Shown: positions 1 to 10,119 of the stretch, piece after piece | Position numbering within the stretch: the stretch's first letter is position 1 | How the letters are laid out: each line of letters opens with the position of its first letter | Assembly: GCA_001600415.1 (NCBI GenBank) | Contig: BCJX01000002.1 | Coordinates: 1,302,075 to 1,366,074 of the forward strand | Direction of reading: 5' to 3' | Length of the DNA: 64,000 bases | Source: Pascua guehoae | Taxonomy: Eukaryota > Basidiomycota > Tremellomycetes > Trichosporonales > Trichosporonaceae | Translations under genes and position numbers: made by a program | Notes under the pieces: generated by a model | The model's database searches: none | What the model was told of the DNA's origin: nothing | The model's input: the letters and a program-made list of their open reading frames with translations, nothing else

Positions 1-54
1 CCGTGTCCGTGTCCGTGTCCGTGTCCGTGTCCGTGTCCGTGTCCGTGTCCGTGT
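1..54. repeat. Hexamer array CCGTGT x9, coding
   Basis: Nine perfect head-to-tail copies start at the window edge. On the minus strand each unit is GGA-CAC, so the array is a Gly-His coding microsatellite that can change length without a frameshift. Confidence 0.95.
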
Positions 55-369
55 CCGCGGCGTGCGTCTTTGGCCGCGCGCTGCGCCGCCGCGGGGGAGA
101 AGCCGGCGTACACTAGGTGGTCGACGAGGAGGTCGTGCCGCGGCAGGACCCAGGGGAAGACGCGGCGCAGGCGCAGGAGCAGCCGCATCGCTGCACCACA
201 CCGTCAGCTATACCCCACTGTACAGTACACTTTTGCCACCCAGGCATCCAAACTCACTATCTGGATGCTCGTCGGGCCACACGGGCACGCGCGGCGCAGG
301 CGTCTCGGACAGGTCGGCGACCCTGCCCATCCCGTCCGAAAAGGTCGACATGGGGCGCGGGAGGTCCAT
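1..369 (-). CDS. Partial unrecognised protein with a Gly-His repeat (runs off left edge)
   Basis: The coding strand is minus and the 3' part lies outside the window. Exon 1 is 258-369 from an ATG at 369 and ends at a GTGAGT donor. The intron is 191-257 with a GCTGAC branch site and a GTGCAG acceptor. Exon 2 runs from 190 off the window. The join is in frame and gives about 37 residues, then a basic, hydrophobic stretch (RLLLRLRRVFPWVLP) and at least nine Gly-His dipeptides, which are the translation of the CCGTGT hexamer array at 1-54. A start at 444 is also in frame. I do not recognise the family. Gly-His runs are known from metal-binding loops of zinc transporters, but no transporter segment is visible here. 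Confidence 0.55.
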
Positions 370-865
370 CGTGATGAGGGTTGTTGGTGGTGATGATGTC
401 GAGTTGCCTCGCCACCGGTTGGCCTCTATCGGGTGGGTCTGCACTGCATCGGGTGGACACGATGACCGGCACTAGCGTCCTTGGTCGAGCCGGCGCTTTG
501 TCGCTTGATGGGTGCGATCGGAACTCGCATTTTGGCACCTTCTGTAGCGTGCATTTAAACCGTAGTAATGGGAGAGCAAGCACCAACGTTATGAGTCTAC
601 GCCTAGTGGACAATGTTGTAATTCTGCCGCGCTGGCAATGAGTGTTGCACGACATGCATCACCCGTCCAAACCCACCCTCATTCTTTCAACTTTGTTGAT
701 GACGAAATGGGGCTCCAGATTGGCATCACGTGTTTGTGTGCCTGACAGGCCTGCCTCCACCTTGAAGATCAGAGACGAGATGGACAGGCCACGGAGTAGT
801 GGGTACGCCGGGATGACATCAACGCTGCCCCGACCTTTGCTCGCACTTTTCCCAACACTCTCACA
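370..865. other. Divergent intergenic region
   Basis: This lies between the minus-strand gene at the left edge and the GNL1-like gene. No RNA gene or supported coding exon is seen. It probably holds both promoters, with a short pyrimidine-rich stretch just before the ATG at 866. Confidence 0.5.
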
Positions 866-3245
866 ATGGGTCGCCGCAAGCCATTCTCCGCCAAGAAGAG
901 AAAGGAGCAGCTCCAAGCCACGCGCGCCCGCAAGCGCGGCGACGACGTCCCGGACGTGCCCAGCAAGGGTGCTTCTGGCCGCTCGACACCGGCACGGGCG
1001 CCGGGACGCTCGGCTGGGTGGCCGCAACCAAGTCGGTCCGGTGTGCGCGCGCTCGAGTCGCGCTTCATCTCAATGCCCCCGCACTATCTCGAGACGACGC
1101 GCAACCTCGCCTTTTCGACGCCGCTCGAGCGCCCGCTGCCCGACTCGGCGGCCCTCTTCCCCCTCGACCTCGTGGACAGGCCAGAGGGACGGGGTCTGAC
1201 AGTCCCTGCCCGCCCAAAGTTTCGGTACGGCCAGACCAAGAAGGAAGTGGAACGCAACGAAGAGGGCTTGTTCAAGAAATGGCTCGCGAGTACGCGGGGG
1301 ATCGTGGATGACTGGGTCCACGAGGACGTCGGGGACGTCGAGGGGTGGCCCCGCTCGCCGTCGTGGTTTGAGACGAATCTCGAGGTGTGGCGCCAGCTGT
1401 GAGTCGGTCAAGAACAGGGAAGTGGGGGGAGGGGCGGAGGCGGGGCGTGGAGGGGGGGGGGGGGCGTGGAGGCATGGGGAGTGTCATGAGAAAATATGGC
1501 GTCGGTGGACTAACAACCACAGATGGCGCGTCGTCGAGGCCTCGGCCATCCTCCTGCTCCTAGTCGACTCGCGTTGTCCGCCCGTGCACTGCCCGCCCTC
1601 TCTGCGCGCGTACATGCACGCCGCGCGTCCGCGCAAACAGTTTATCCTCGTCCTCACCAAGGCCGACTTGGTGGACCCCGCAGCTCTCGAGGGTTGGAAG
1701 GCGTGGCTTCGGTCATGGTGGGCGGCGGACCCGAAATGCGACGCCGACGCCGACGACGTGCAGGTCGTCACCGTGTCGAGCTACGACACGGCCCTGCTGT
1801 ACGGTGAGGGTCGGAAGCGGCACCGGCCGGCCATCCCGTCGTCGTCGCGGGCGGATCTCGTAGGGGCGCTCAAGACTGCGCACAAGCGACTCGTCACGCC
1901 GCCGCCCAAAGTGGTCGAAAAGGGCGCGGCCGCAGAGTGGGTTCCGCCCGTGCGTGTGCGTGTGGACTGGGACGTGCTCGCGGACGATCCTGATCCGGCG
2001 ACCTTGGTCGTGCCCCGGCGTGGGGAGCGGCCCGCTCGCCGTGCAGCCGGCCAGGCTGGCGATGCCGAGGCTGAGGCAGAGGCAGAGGGGGACAAGTCGG
2101 ACGAGGACCAAGACGACGACGAAAAGTCCACGGCAGCCGAGGGCGACTATGTGCGCGACCCCCAGGCGGAACCGCTTACGATCGGACTCGTCGGCCAGCC
2201 CAATGTCGGCAAGTCGTCGCTGCTCAATGCACTCCTCGGCACGACGCGGGTGCGCGCGTCCAAGACACCAGGCAAGACAAAGCACTTCCAGACGATCCTC
2301 TGGGGGCCCGCGCGCGAGGTCAAGATTGTGGACTGCCCAGGGCTCGTGTGTCCCAGCCTCGTGCCCATGGAGCTCCAGGCCATGTCTGGGAGTAAGTCGT
2401 GTCTGCCAAGTGTAGCAGTGCAGCGCAAGACGTTGAGGGTTGGCATGCGTGCCGTGCACCGAGGCGATGCTCGATATTCCCGTGCTGACTGCCCAGTCCT
2501 CCCGATCTCGCAGATCCCATCACTCCCGTCCTGCATCTACTTTGCCGCCGAGCACCTCCCGCTCGAAGACGTCTTCAAGGTCCCACTGCCCGACAAGGAG
2601 GTCGACGACGTCGCTGCCAAGCGCACGTGGCGCGAGGGGTCGCGTCCCGCCGACACACCCGCACGCGCACCCCAGTGGACAGCGGGGGAGATTATGGAGG
2701 CGCGCGCGCTGGACCGCGGATTTTGTGAGTCGCACAGAAACAGAGCGCACGGCAGCGTGTTCTTTAATTCTAGCGTGAAGCCCAGCACTGATAGCAGTGA
2801 CGGCCAAGGGCGGACGGCCCGATGCGAACCGCGCCGGCAACGGAAGTGAGTACGAGCTGCATCTTGTCGTCATGCCACCACGTGCCACTGACACGCAGTG
2901 ATGCGCGCACTGGCGGACGGACGCGTACGCTGGGGATTCTGGCCCCCGGGGTCCGAGGCGGAACGCGACGGCCGCGGCGTGTGGCTCGCGAATACACCCG
3001 AGCTCGAGGCCGAGGAAAAGGGCGACGAGGAGGAAGAACCCAGCAGCGCAGAGAGTGAGGATGGGGATGGTCTGGGGACGGGCCGCGAGGTGGGAGATTC
3101 TGACGAGGCGAGTGAGGATGAGGAGGAGAGTGAGGACGAGGGCAGCTTTGCAAAGCAGAATAAAAAGAGCTTTTTTGCTGCGTTGAGCCTCGACGACGAG
3201 GGCGAGGAAGACGAGGATGAGGACGAAGACGAGGAGGATCCCTAG
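866..3245 (+). CDS. GNL1: GNL1-family circularly permuted GTPase
   Basis: Five exons (866-1398, 1523-2391, 2497-2724, 2798-2845, 2899-3245) give 674 residues. The N-terminus MGRRKPFSAKKRKEQLQ matches the basic head of GNL1-type proteins. The GTPase motifs are in permuted order: G4 (TKAD) near residue 223, G1 (GQPNVGKSS) near 402 and G3 (DCPG) near 448, the hallmark of the YlqF/YawG group. The domain continues over the splice junctions (PISQIP, then TAKGGRPDANRAGN). An acidic linker of about 70 residues precedes G1, and the C-terminus is a long Glu/Asp tail, as in animal GNL1. Family members are linked to ribosome assembly and nucleolar or nuclear location; the exact role here is inferred. Intron 1 contains a G-rich run at 1441-1466. 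Confidence 0.92.
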
Positions 3246-3993
3246 ATGTGTAGATTTTGAGGTAGAGCATGGTCGAGTAGCGACAGGCGATGGGAAGCAT
3301 GACTGGGGCCGTTGCTAGCGTTCACACTTACCCGTCCTACTCACCTCAGAGAGAGCACATTAACGCCCTTCAATACAACTCTGGCCAGCATATGACAGAC
3401 CTGACTCTAACCGGCCGTTGGGCATGCCCGTTCAGTGATGGAAACCCGCCATCGTCCCCGGAAGCAAGGGATGCCGTGCGCGCGGCTGGGGTGCTTCAGT
3501 GCCTCACAGATGTGATGCAAGCGTACAACGCGCAGTGGCGGCCACCTCCCATCCTGGGCCGTTGAGACGGGGAGAGGCGCAGGAGACCACGTGCACCGAG
3601 CACCGAGCACCGAGCACATTGGAGACTACAGGTACTACTGCAATGATTGGGAATGCAGAGAAGCGACTGAGAGGGCACGAGACGGGTCGCAGACAAAAGG
3701 CAGCCACGAGTGAGGATGACAGGCAACCACTCGTGGGGCGAAGGAAAAAGCACCCTGCAGTTGTTGCCCCTAGACTCGTTTGGATTCTGGCACGGCAGAG
3801 TACGGCGAGGCCGAGTGCGAAGACTGCGTAGACTTCAAAGGTCATGTGCCAGTGCGTGTGGTGCGCGCGACGTGGCCTACCTCCCCCGCCTCGAGCGCCG
3901 TGGCTCTGCCAGTGGGGGTAGATGTTTGTGCATGTGTGTGTCCGTCCTCGTCGTGCCATGAGAGCGACGATCCATCCATCTTTCCGTCGGGGC
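3246..3993. other. Intergenic region downstream of the GNL1-like gene
   Basis: It holds the 3' flank of the GTPase gene and a short CACCGAG triplication near 3594-3614. No gene is supportable. Confidence 0.5.
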
Positions 3994-3998
3994 AAAAA
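3994..3998 (-). terminator. Pol III terminator of tRNA-Ile
   Basis: A run of five T on the minus strand begins one base past the 3' end of the tRNA, as expected for RNA polymerase III termination. Confidence 0.8.
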
Positions 3999-3999
3999 C

Positions 4000-4092
4000 T
4001 GATCACTGATAGGATCGAACTGCCGACCTTTGCATACACTAGTAACAATCTTGTTATTAGTACAATGCTCTAACCAGCTGAGCTAAGCGACC
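4000..4092 (-). tRNA. tRNA-Ile (anticodon AAU) with an intron
   Basis: The minus strand folds into a tRNA. The acceptor stem is GGTCGCT/AGTGATC with discriminator A, the D-arm carries an A-box (TAGCTCAGCTGG), the anticodon loop is CTAATAA, and the T-arm holds a B-box (GTTCGATCC). A 19-nt intron after position 37 restores a 5-bp anticodon stem (TTGTA/TGCAA); TAACAA and TTGTTA near the intron can also pair, as in splicing substrates. Mature length is 74 nt before CCA addition. The acceptor stem uses two G-U/U-G pairs and the T-stem has one C-A mismatch, so a somewhat degenerate copy cannot be excluded. A T5 terminator follows. Confidence 0.85.
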
Positions 4093-4715
4093 GTTGGTGT
4101 TTGGGATGGAGAGGACGACTGCTCCACTGCTCGGATGTTTGTGGGATGGCGGAAGTGTTGGCGGGGTGATCGTCGAGTGTGTAGTCCTTGGAGGACAGGT
4201 TGTGCCCTGGTGGCAAGTCATGGGGACGGACGAGGTATGTGATAAGATGATACGGCGCTCGAATGGTAAGGGACCGACGGGGAAGTGGGTCAGTCAGAGT
4301 TGATCGCGGACTGGGTTGGCCACCGGGAAAGCGTACCTCGCACGCGAGTGACGTGAAGCCGACGAGGACTGAGCACCCAAGTACAGATCGCCGTATGCAG
4401 CGGTACACCCTACAGATGGCCGCATGCAGACGGTATCAACACTGAGCCGCCTGTGCACCGTGTCCTGCTTCAATGAGTGCCAGCAAATCGCCAGCCGTCA
4501 GGTTGTTCAGCAGGAACCGGTTAGGCGTCACGGCTGCTCCCCGATAACATTCCAGCACACCTTGCTTGGCGACTGCGGCCTGTAGGCGAGCGGTCCAGCC
4601 TCACCGCCGGTCGATGCAGCACAAACGCACGTGTCTAACCTGGATACATTGCAACATGCTAAGTGTGGAGTGGGAGTGGATTAGAGTGCGAGTGCGAGTG
4701 GAGAGTGGGATTCCT
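4093..4715. other. Intergenic region between tRNA-Ile and the CYS4-type gene
   Basis: It holds the tRNA 5' flank and the 3' flank of the minus-strand synthase gene. I see no gene or repeat of note. Confidence 0.5.
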
Positions 4716-6386
4716 CTATGCCTTGACCTTGTCCTGGACGGTGAGCTTGGCGGTCTTGTCCGCGATACCGTTGGCGCCGTTGGCGGCCGCCTCCTTTGCG
4801 CGCTTGCCGTAGGCGTCGTCGAGGTCGCGACCGAGGGCCTCACGGATCGTGTCGCGGATGGGACGCTCCTCGTCGCCCTGGTCGAGGAACCACGGCTTGG
4901 ACATGTAGTTGCGCACACCGTCGGGGAAGATGACGACAACGTTGGCCGTGGGATCCTGGGCAATGGCCTTGCCGGCGTCCGAGTGGAGGTAGCGGAGCGT
5001 GCCGGCCAAGGCGGTGCCGGATGATCCACCGATGAAAAGGCCCTCGGTGCGGATCAGGCGCTTGGCGGCCGCAAACGACTCGGGGTCCTCGGTCTTGAGC
5101 CAGACGTCGATAAGTCCTGGCTTGGAGTCGAGCACTTCTGGGAAGAAGTCCTGGTTTGGTGTTAGCGCCTGTGCACGGTGTTGAAGCCAAAATAATGGCA
5201 AGCACGCCATTGTCACCGCCCATGACACCACGCCAGCCAAACTCACGTAGCCAATGCCCTCCACCTCGTAAACACCAACTTCTCCGCCGCCGAGAATAGA
5301 GCCAACGGGGTCGCACGCAACAATCGTCGCCCGGCTGGAAGTACCCTTCTCGGCGTCCCGCACCGCGCGTGCGAGACCGGTAATCGTTCCACCTGTTCCG
5401 GCACCAGCGACGAGGAGCGAAATGTCCTTGCGGGGCAGGTTGGATGTCTTGAGCGCATACTATTGGGGGTCAGTCTCGGCTTCCATGCCGTCTAGGTTCC
5501 CATGCTGATCACTCACGGCAATCTCGCCATATGTGCTGTAGTAGTGCGCGAGCGGGTTGTGGGGGTTCGAGTACTGGTCGAGGATGACCGCACCGGGGAT
5601 GAGCTTCTGGAGCTTGTTGGCAATACCTAAAGAGTCAGCTGCCAGTGCCGACGTCCACACTCACCAATGTGGCTCTCGGGCGCGTCATAACTACACGACG
5701 GGGTCAGTAGGTGTACTCTGGGACACTGTTCGTGTGTCGGAACTCACGCAGCCTCCGTTCTGTCCGTCAGCATGAGTGTCAGGCAGGCAAAACGTACGGT
5801 GTGCGAACAATCTCGGCACCGAGGGCACGAAGCATGACCTCCTTCTCGAGGCTCATCTTGGCAGGCAGCGTAATGATGCACTTGTAGCCCTTGATGGCAC
5901 ACGCGAGCGCAAGGCCGATGCCTGTTATCAGTATGGCCCTCTCGACTCGTCCGCATTCGGCGCAAATGACATACCAGTGTTTCCGCCTGGTGTGTTAGCT
6001 AGAGTTACACACAACGAGACCTACTGGTTGGCTCAATCACGACGCTCTTGCCCGGGATAAGGATACCATCCTTCTCAGCGTACTCGACCATGCGCTGCAA
6101 GTCAGTACTTTGTGCAGAGTGCGGTCGTTGCCTACCTTGGCAATGCGGTCCTTGACGCTACCACCTGCGGAGAGGTACTCGCACTTGCCCACTGAAAAGA
6201 GTCAGCTTTATGGTCCGCCAGCTCTGGTCCGTCCGACACCCCACGCCGAAACGCACAAAGGTTGCACTTGAGACCCTCCTGCTCGGCAATCTTGTCGAGG
6301 CGGATGAGCGGCGTGTTGCCCACGGCCTCGAGCGCGTTGTTGAGCACACCCTGCCAGTGGTGCGTAGTCGGGGTTTCTGATGCCAT
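4716..6386 (-). CDS. CYS4: Cystathionine beta-synthase, catalytic core only
   Basis: This PLP enzyme condenses serine and homocysteine to cystathionine in transsulfuration. Ten exons (6257-6386, 6136-6191, 6025-6094, 5975-5986, 5798-5921, 5748-5759, 5665-5690, 5517-5626, 5247-5459, 4716-5150) give 395 residues. Visible landmarks are [10 protein letters not shown] near 21-30, the PLP lysine in GGSVKDRIA (about K57), SGNTG at 86-90, [14 protein letters not shown], and the phosphate-binding GAGTGGT at about 199-205. The DAPESHIG segment favours CBS over O-acetylserine-type cysteine synthase. The usual C-terminal pair of CBS regulatory domains is absent: after MSKPWF about 60 polar residues end the protein. 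Exons 4 and 6 are only 12 nt each. It is divergent from the CDC7 gene. Confidence 0.92.
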
Positions 6387-7126
6387 GGTGGATGGAGTAA
6401 TTGTCGAGTGGTAGAGTGTGAGGTGAGAACTGGACTGTGCTTGCGCGCGTCGACTAGTCGCGGGGAATGTAGAGCTGTGTGGGTGTTGAGAGAGACGACG
6501 AGGCTACAAAGAAAAGTGAGAGTGGGCCTGTGTAACGAGTTGAAACGCGGTCCTTAGTCCCGATGTGCTCGGGTAAAGTCAACAAATAAATCTTGGTGGG
6601 GCGGGTCTACGCGCGCAAACGGTAGGCCTCGCTCGCTTCGGCACACACCCCAGAGGCACCCGCACCCGCGCCGCACCGCACAGCACCCAGCGCACAGAAG
6701 TTTGCTGCTGCTCACTTTCCAGGTACGGGCCTAGAGTAGTCGTGTGCATATTTTGCACCAGACACTCCGTGCAGGCATGCATGCACGCATGCAGACTTTG
6801 AAGCTTTGAAGCTTTGACCCAGCGACACACGCGGTCACCCCCGTCATATTTTTTTGCCACCCAATAACCACCTACCTGGCGCGTGTGCCAAGATGCACAA
6901 CACCCTGCATTCATTGCACTCCTTTCGTTGTGCTTTCGGCGGCGCGCCGCGGCCTCTGACGGCATACTCTGCTCCCCCTGCCTCCATGCCTCCCCTGCAC
7001 GCATGCAGTTTCTGCCGCACAGAGTGGCGTTTTGGATGAATCCCACCAAGTTCCGGCCGGCCAACTCCAATAGCAGGCACCCACCCAATTCAGGCACGGG
7101 AAGGAAAGTAGGTTCATGAAAGACTG

Positions 7127-7162
7127 TCACGTGATCCCTGAACTTGCCGTCCCAGACACGTG
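7127..7162. promoter_or_regulatory. Two CACGTG boxes
   Basis: TCACGTGA at 7127-7134 and CACGTG at 7157-7162 lie 23 bp apart. In yeasts CACGTG recruits Cbf1, which with Met4 drives sulfur amino-acid genes; use here for the neighbouring CYS4-type gene is an inference, as the sites lie about 740 bp from its ATG and about 200 bp from CDC7. Confidence 0.4.
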
Positions 7163-7195
7163 GTATCTGAACTTCACGCGAGGCCCACACGGCCC

Positions 7196-7201
7196 ACGCG
7201 T
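7196..7201. promoter_or_regulatory. MCB-like ACGCGT
   Basis: ACGCGT lies about 158 bp upstream of the CDC7 ATG, with further ACGCG cores nearby (around 7176 and 7283). It matches the G1/S MluI cell-cycle box; function is inferred. Confidence 0.35.
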
Positions 7202-7358
7202 TCAGGGTGCCCTCCACCCCGGAAGCAAAATGTGATGGCCACTTGGGTGGTGTTTGTGTGATCGCAGGTGCCGATTGAATGGGACGCGACTGATCTGTGC
7301 CTTCCTTTGAATCCGGACTCTAGCAAACAACAATAACACCCAACACACCTTTCCACTC

Positions 7359-9718
7359 ATGGCAACACCCGACGACGAGGCAATGTTTGCGTCCACGAGC
7401 GAGACGGGTGAAGGAGGGAGCGTTCTCTTCTCGGAGCAAGTGCGCACCGAGTTTGACACGGGTGCGAGCGGCGTGACGTCGCGCTCGCGGTCCCGCTCGC
7501 ACGCGGTGGACGACGTCGACATGGACGAGGAAGGCGGAGGGGATGGCGGCGAGGGGGATGGGGACGGGAATGGAGGAGCAATGGGGAACATGTTCTTCTA
7601 CGTCGACGACGACGCTGTCCCTGGACAGGCAGGGATCATGACTGGCGGCGTCGAGCAAGATACGACCGATCACGCCGACGCGAACGCCACCACGGCCGAC
7701 GACAAGCAAGATCCCCCAGACGACAACGTCGACATGAACTTTTGGCTCGAGAGTCACGAGGAAGGGGACGGCAGTGACGGCGAGACGATCATGGCACCTT
7801 CAGCGAGTCAGTCACAGGCAGAACAACCCCAAGAACCAGGGACCATGCGAACGAGGAGCCAAACCGCACGTGAGGACAAGTTGAACATGGAAATGTTCCA
7901 GCCCGAACACGACGATGAAATGGAGGAAGACGATGACGAGGAAGACGAGGATGATGAAGACGACGACGAACCAGTGAGCTACCACTCGGGCGACTCGGAC
8001 GAGTACGAAATGGACCAACGACCATGGCTCGAGCGCACCGCAGTCAAGCACGATATCCAGGAGCTCTACACCATTGCAGGGCTGTACAACCCCAGTTTAG
8101 GCACTTACCGCTACCGTATAGTGGACCGGTTGGGCGAGGGTACCTTTTCGTCTGTCTACCTTGCACACGACAACTTGCACAACCTCTATGACAACACGTA
8201 CTGGACAGACGAGGCCAACGTTTCATCACACGACGACTTGTACGCGCCGTCATCGACAAAGGTGGCGCTCAAGAAGATTCTTGTCACATCGTCACCCGCG
8301 CGTGTTGAGAACGAGCTTTCGATCCTCGAGAACCTTCGCGGGTGCCGCAATGTGTCGCCTCTCATCTCGGCGTTCCGCGACGAGGACCAAATTGTCATCA
8401 TCCTCCCATTCCACCAGTCGGACGACTTTCGCTACTTTTACCGTCTGATGGATCCACCCAAGATCCAGCAGTACATGACGTGCCTGATGCGTGCCCTCAA
8501 AGACGTCCACTCACGCGGTATCATCCACCGTGATGTCAAGCCAGCAAACTTCCTCTTCGACTACGAGAGTGGCCATGGCGTACTCGTCGACTTTGGCCTC
8601 GCAGAGAGATATCAACCTCCGCGTCGTCCAACGTGCCAGCATGAGCCAGCGACACGCCAGTCACTTCACGGAGTGCGCACAAAGACGGCGGACACGGTCG
8701 CAGTCGAGCAGGCAGTGTACGACGCGCGGAAGCGTGCAAAGTCGGGCGAGGGACGTATTGGTTTCCGTCAGGAGGACTCGCGCCCTTCTATCAAGACCAA
8801 CCGTGCGGGAACCCGTGGCTTCCGTGCACCAGAAGTTGTCCTGAAGTGTCCCGATCAGACTGTGGCGATCGACGTGTGGTCGGCGGGGATCGTGCTCTTG
8901 TCGATCCTCTCGCACAAGTTTCCCGTGTTCAACTCGTCCGACGACGTCGAGGCCCTCATGGAGATTGCCGCCGTCTTTGGCCGCGGTGCAATGGAGCGGT
9001 GCGCCATGTTGCATAGTGAGTGCTTGGGAGCCAATTGGGATAGTCTCTGACCTTTAGACCGTACAATTATCAGCAATGTGCCGAGTGTCGACTCTCCACC
9101 AGATTCGCTCGCAGCTCTCATTCTCCGCCTCAACCCGCACCTGTACACGCCGCACCAGGCACACCCGACACCAGAGGAGGCAATGCAGCACATTACGATG
9201 ATCGACTCTGCATTGGATCTGTGTGGCCGTTTGCTACGTCTAGACTCGACGACGCGTATCACGGCTTCGGCTGCCCTGCGTCACGCGTTCCTCGCAAACC
9301 CAGAGGACGACGGGCCAGATGAGCTTCTCGACCCGACCGAGGGCAAGTGTGGCAATCTGCACGAGGTGACAGAGGATGGCCAGCGTGAGTCTCGTGCGAC
9401 GAATGTCGAGCTGACAGCAAGACCAGGCGCGGTTTGGCGAGACGATCGAGGACATGCGGTTTGGTCAAGGAATACCGCCGACGAGGGATAGCTGTAAGTG
9501 GATCTTGACGGACAAGAGGTTCAAGTGGGGGGGTTCTGACCTCTACAGTCTGTCCCGAGCACGAGCACTGGCAGCAGCGCTCCGGTTTGAACCCCATTGG
9601 AGCCGCATTTGGCGTCACTGTGGATGACGAGTACCACCTCCACGCCGGGTTCCATGTCGCCGAGGCGTACAGCGGGTGGGACGACCTTGGCGCGCGAGAC
9701 GAACGCCCAGGTGTGTAA
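7359..9718 (+). CDS. CDC7: Cdc7-type (DDK) serine/threonine kinase
   Basis: It is the catalytic subunit of the Dbf4-dependent kinase that fires replication origins by phosphorylating Mcm proteins in the nucleus. Exons 7359-9015, 9058-9384, 9422-9493 and 9549-9718 give 741 residues. A very acidic N-terminal region of about 230 residues precedes the kinase domain. Visible motifs are LGEGTFSSVYLA (about 258), VALKK with the ATP lysine (about 305), HRDVKPANFL (about 390), VDFGLAE (about 411) and GTRGFRAPEVVLK. An insert of roughly 75 residues lies between DFG and APE, a hallmark of Cdc7, as is the GTRGFRAPE form of the P+1 loop. The third exon and its acceptor (GCAAG) were chosen because only it keeps the frame, so the last 80 residues are less certain. 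Confidence 0.92.
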
Positions 9719-10017
9719 GGTGTTGATGAGAGCGAGGAGAGACATAGAGGATAACGTACCATTTCACGACCATTGTATTGTAAATATACCTCTGCATCTG
9801 TCACTTGAGAGTGGGGTTGTCAGCAGATCATGTACTCATGACCAGGTTCCAGTGCGGCTACATGACGCATTAAATGACCCTATCCGGTTGTGACTCATTG
9901 TCGCCACTCACCTCGCGACTTTCATCCAGCACTTTGACTCACAGCGCGCCCATGTGTGTGTATCTAGCTCGGCCACCACCCGTCAGGTACAACCAGTGCC
10001 TGGAGAAATGGCCACCA

Positions 10018-10119
10018 AGGACTTGGACAGCACGAGGACTTGGACAGCACAAGGACTTGGACAGCACAAGGACTTGGACAGCGCAAAGACTTGGACAGCA
10101 CAAAGACTTGGACAGCAAC
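10018..10119. repeat. 17-bp minisatellite x6
   Basis: Six head-to-tail copies of a unit with core AGGACTTGGACAGCACA, with one or two substitutions per copy. The period is not a multiple of three and it lies in no credible gene. Confidence 0.95.

Larger units (their letters stand above)
6387..7358. other. Divergent promoter region CYS4/CDC7
   Basis: It is nearly 1 kb and has no supportable gene. It contains leaders for both genes, a GAAGCTTT/TTGAAGCTT direct repeat near 6797-6815, alternating GCATGCATGCACGCATGC near 6775-6792, and the E-box and MCB-like sites listed separately. Confidence 0.5.

Noticed and set aside
1..54. Possible telomeric repeat
   Set aside because: CCGTGT is not a known fungal telomere unit, it is followed directly by gene sequence, and it fits a coding frame on the minus strand.
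4716..6386. O-acetylserine-type cysteine synthase as the identity of the PLP enzyme
   Set aside because: The [14 protein letters not shown] segment and the [20 protein letters not shown] text are typical of cystathionine beta-synthase.
10018..10119. CRISPR-like array
   Set aside because: Repeats are head to tail without unique spacers, and the genome is eukaryotic.
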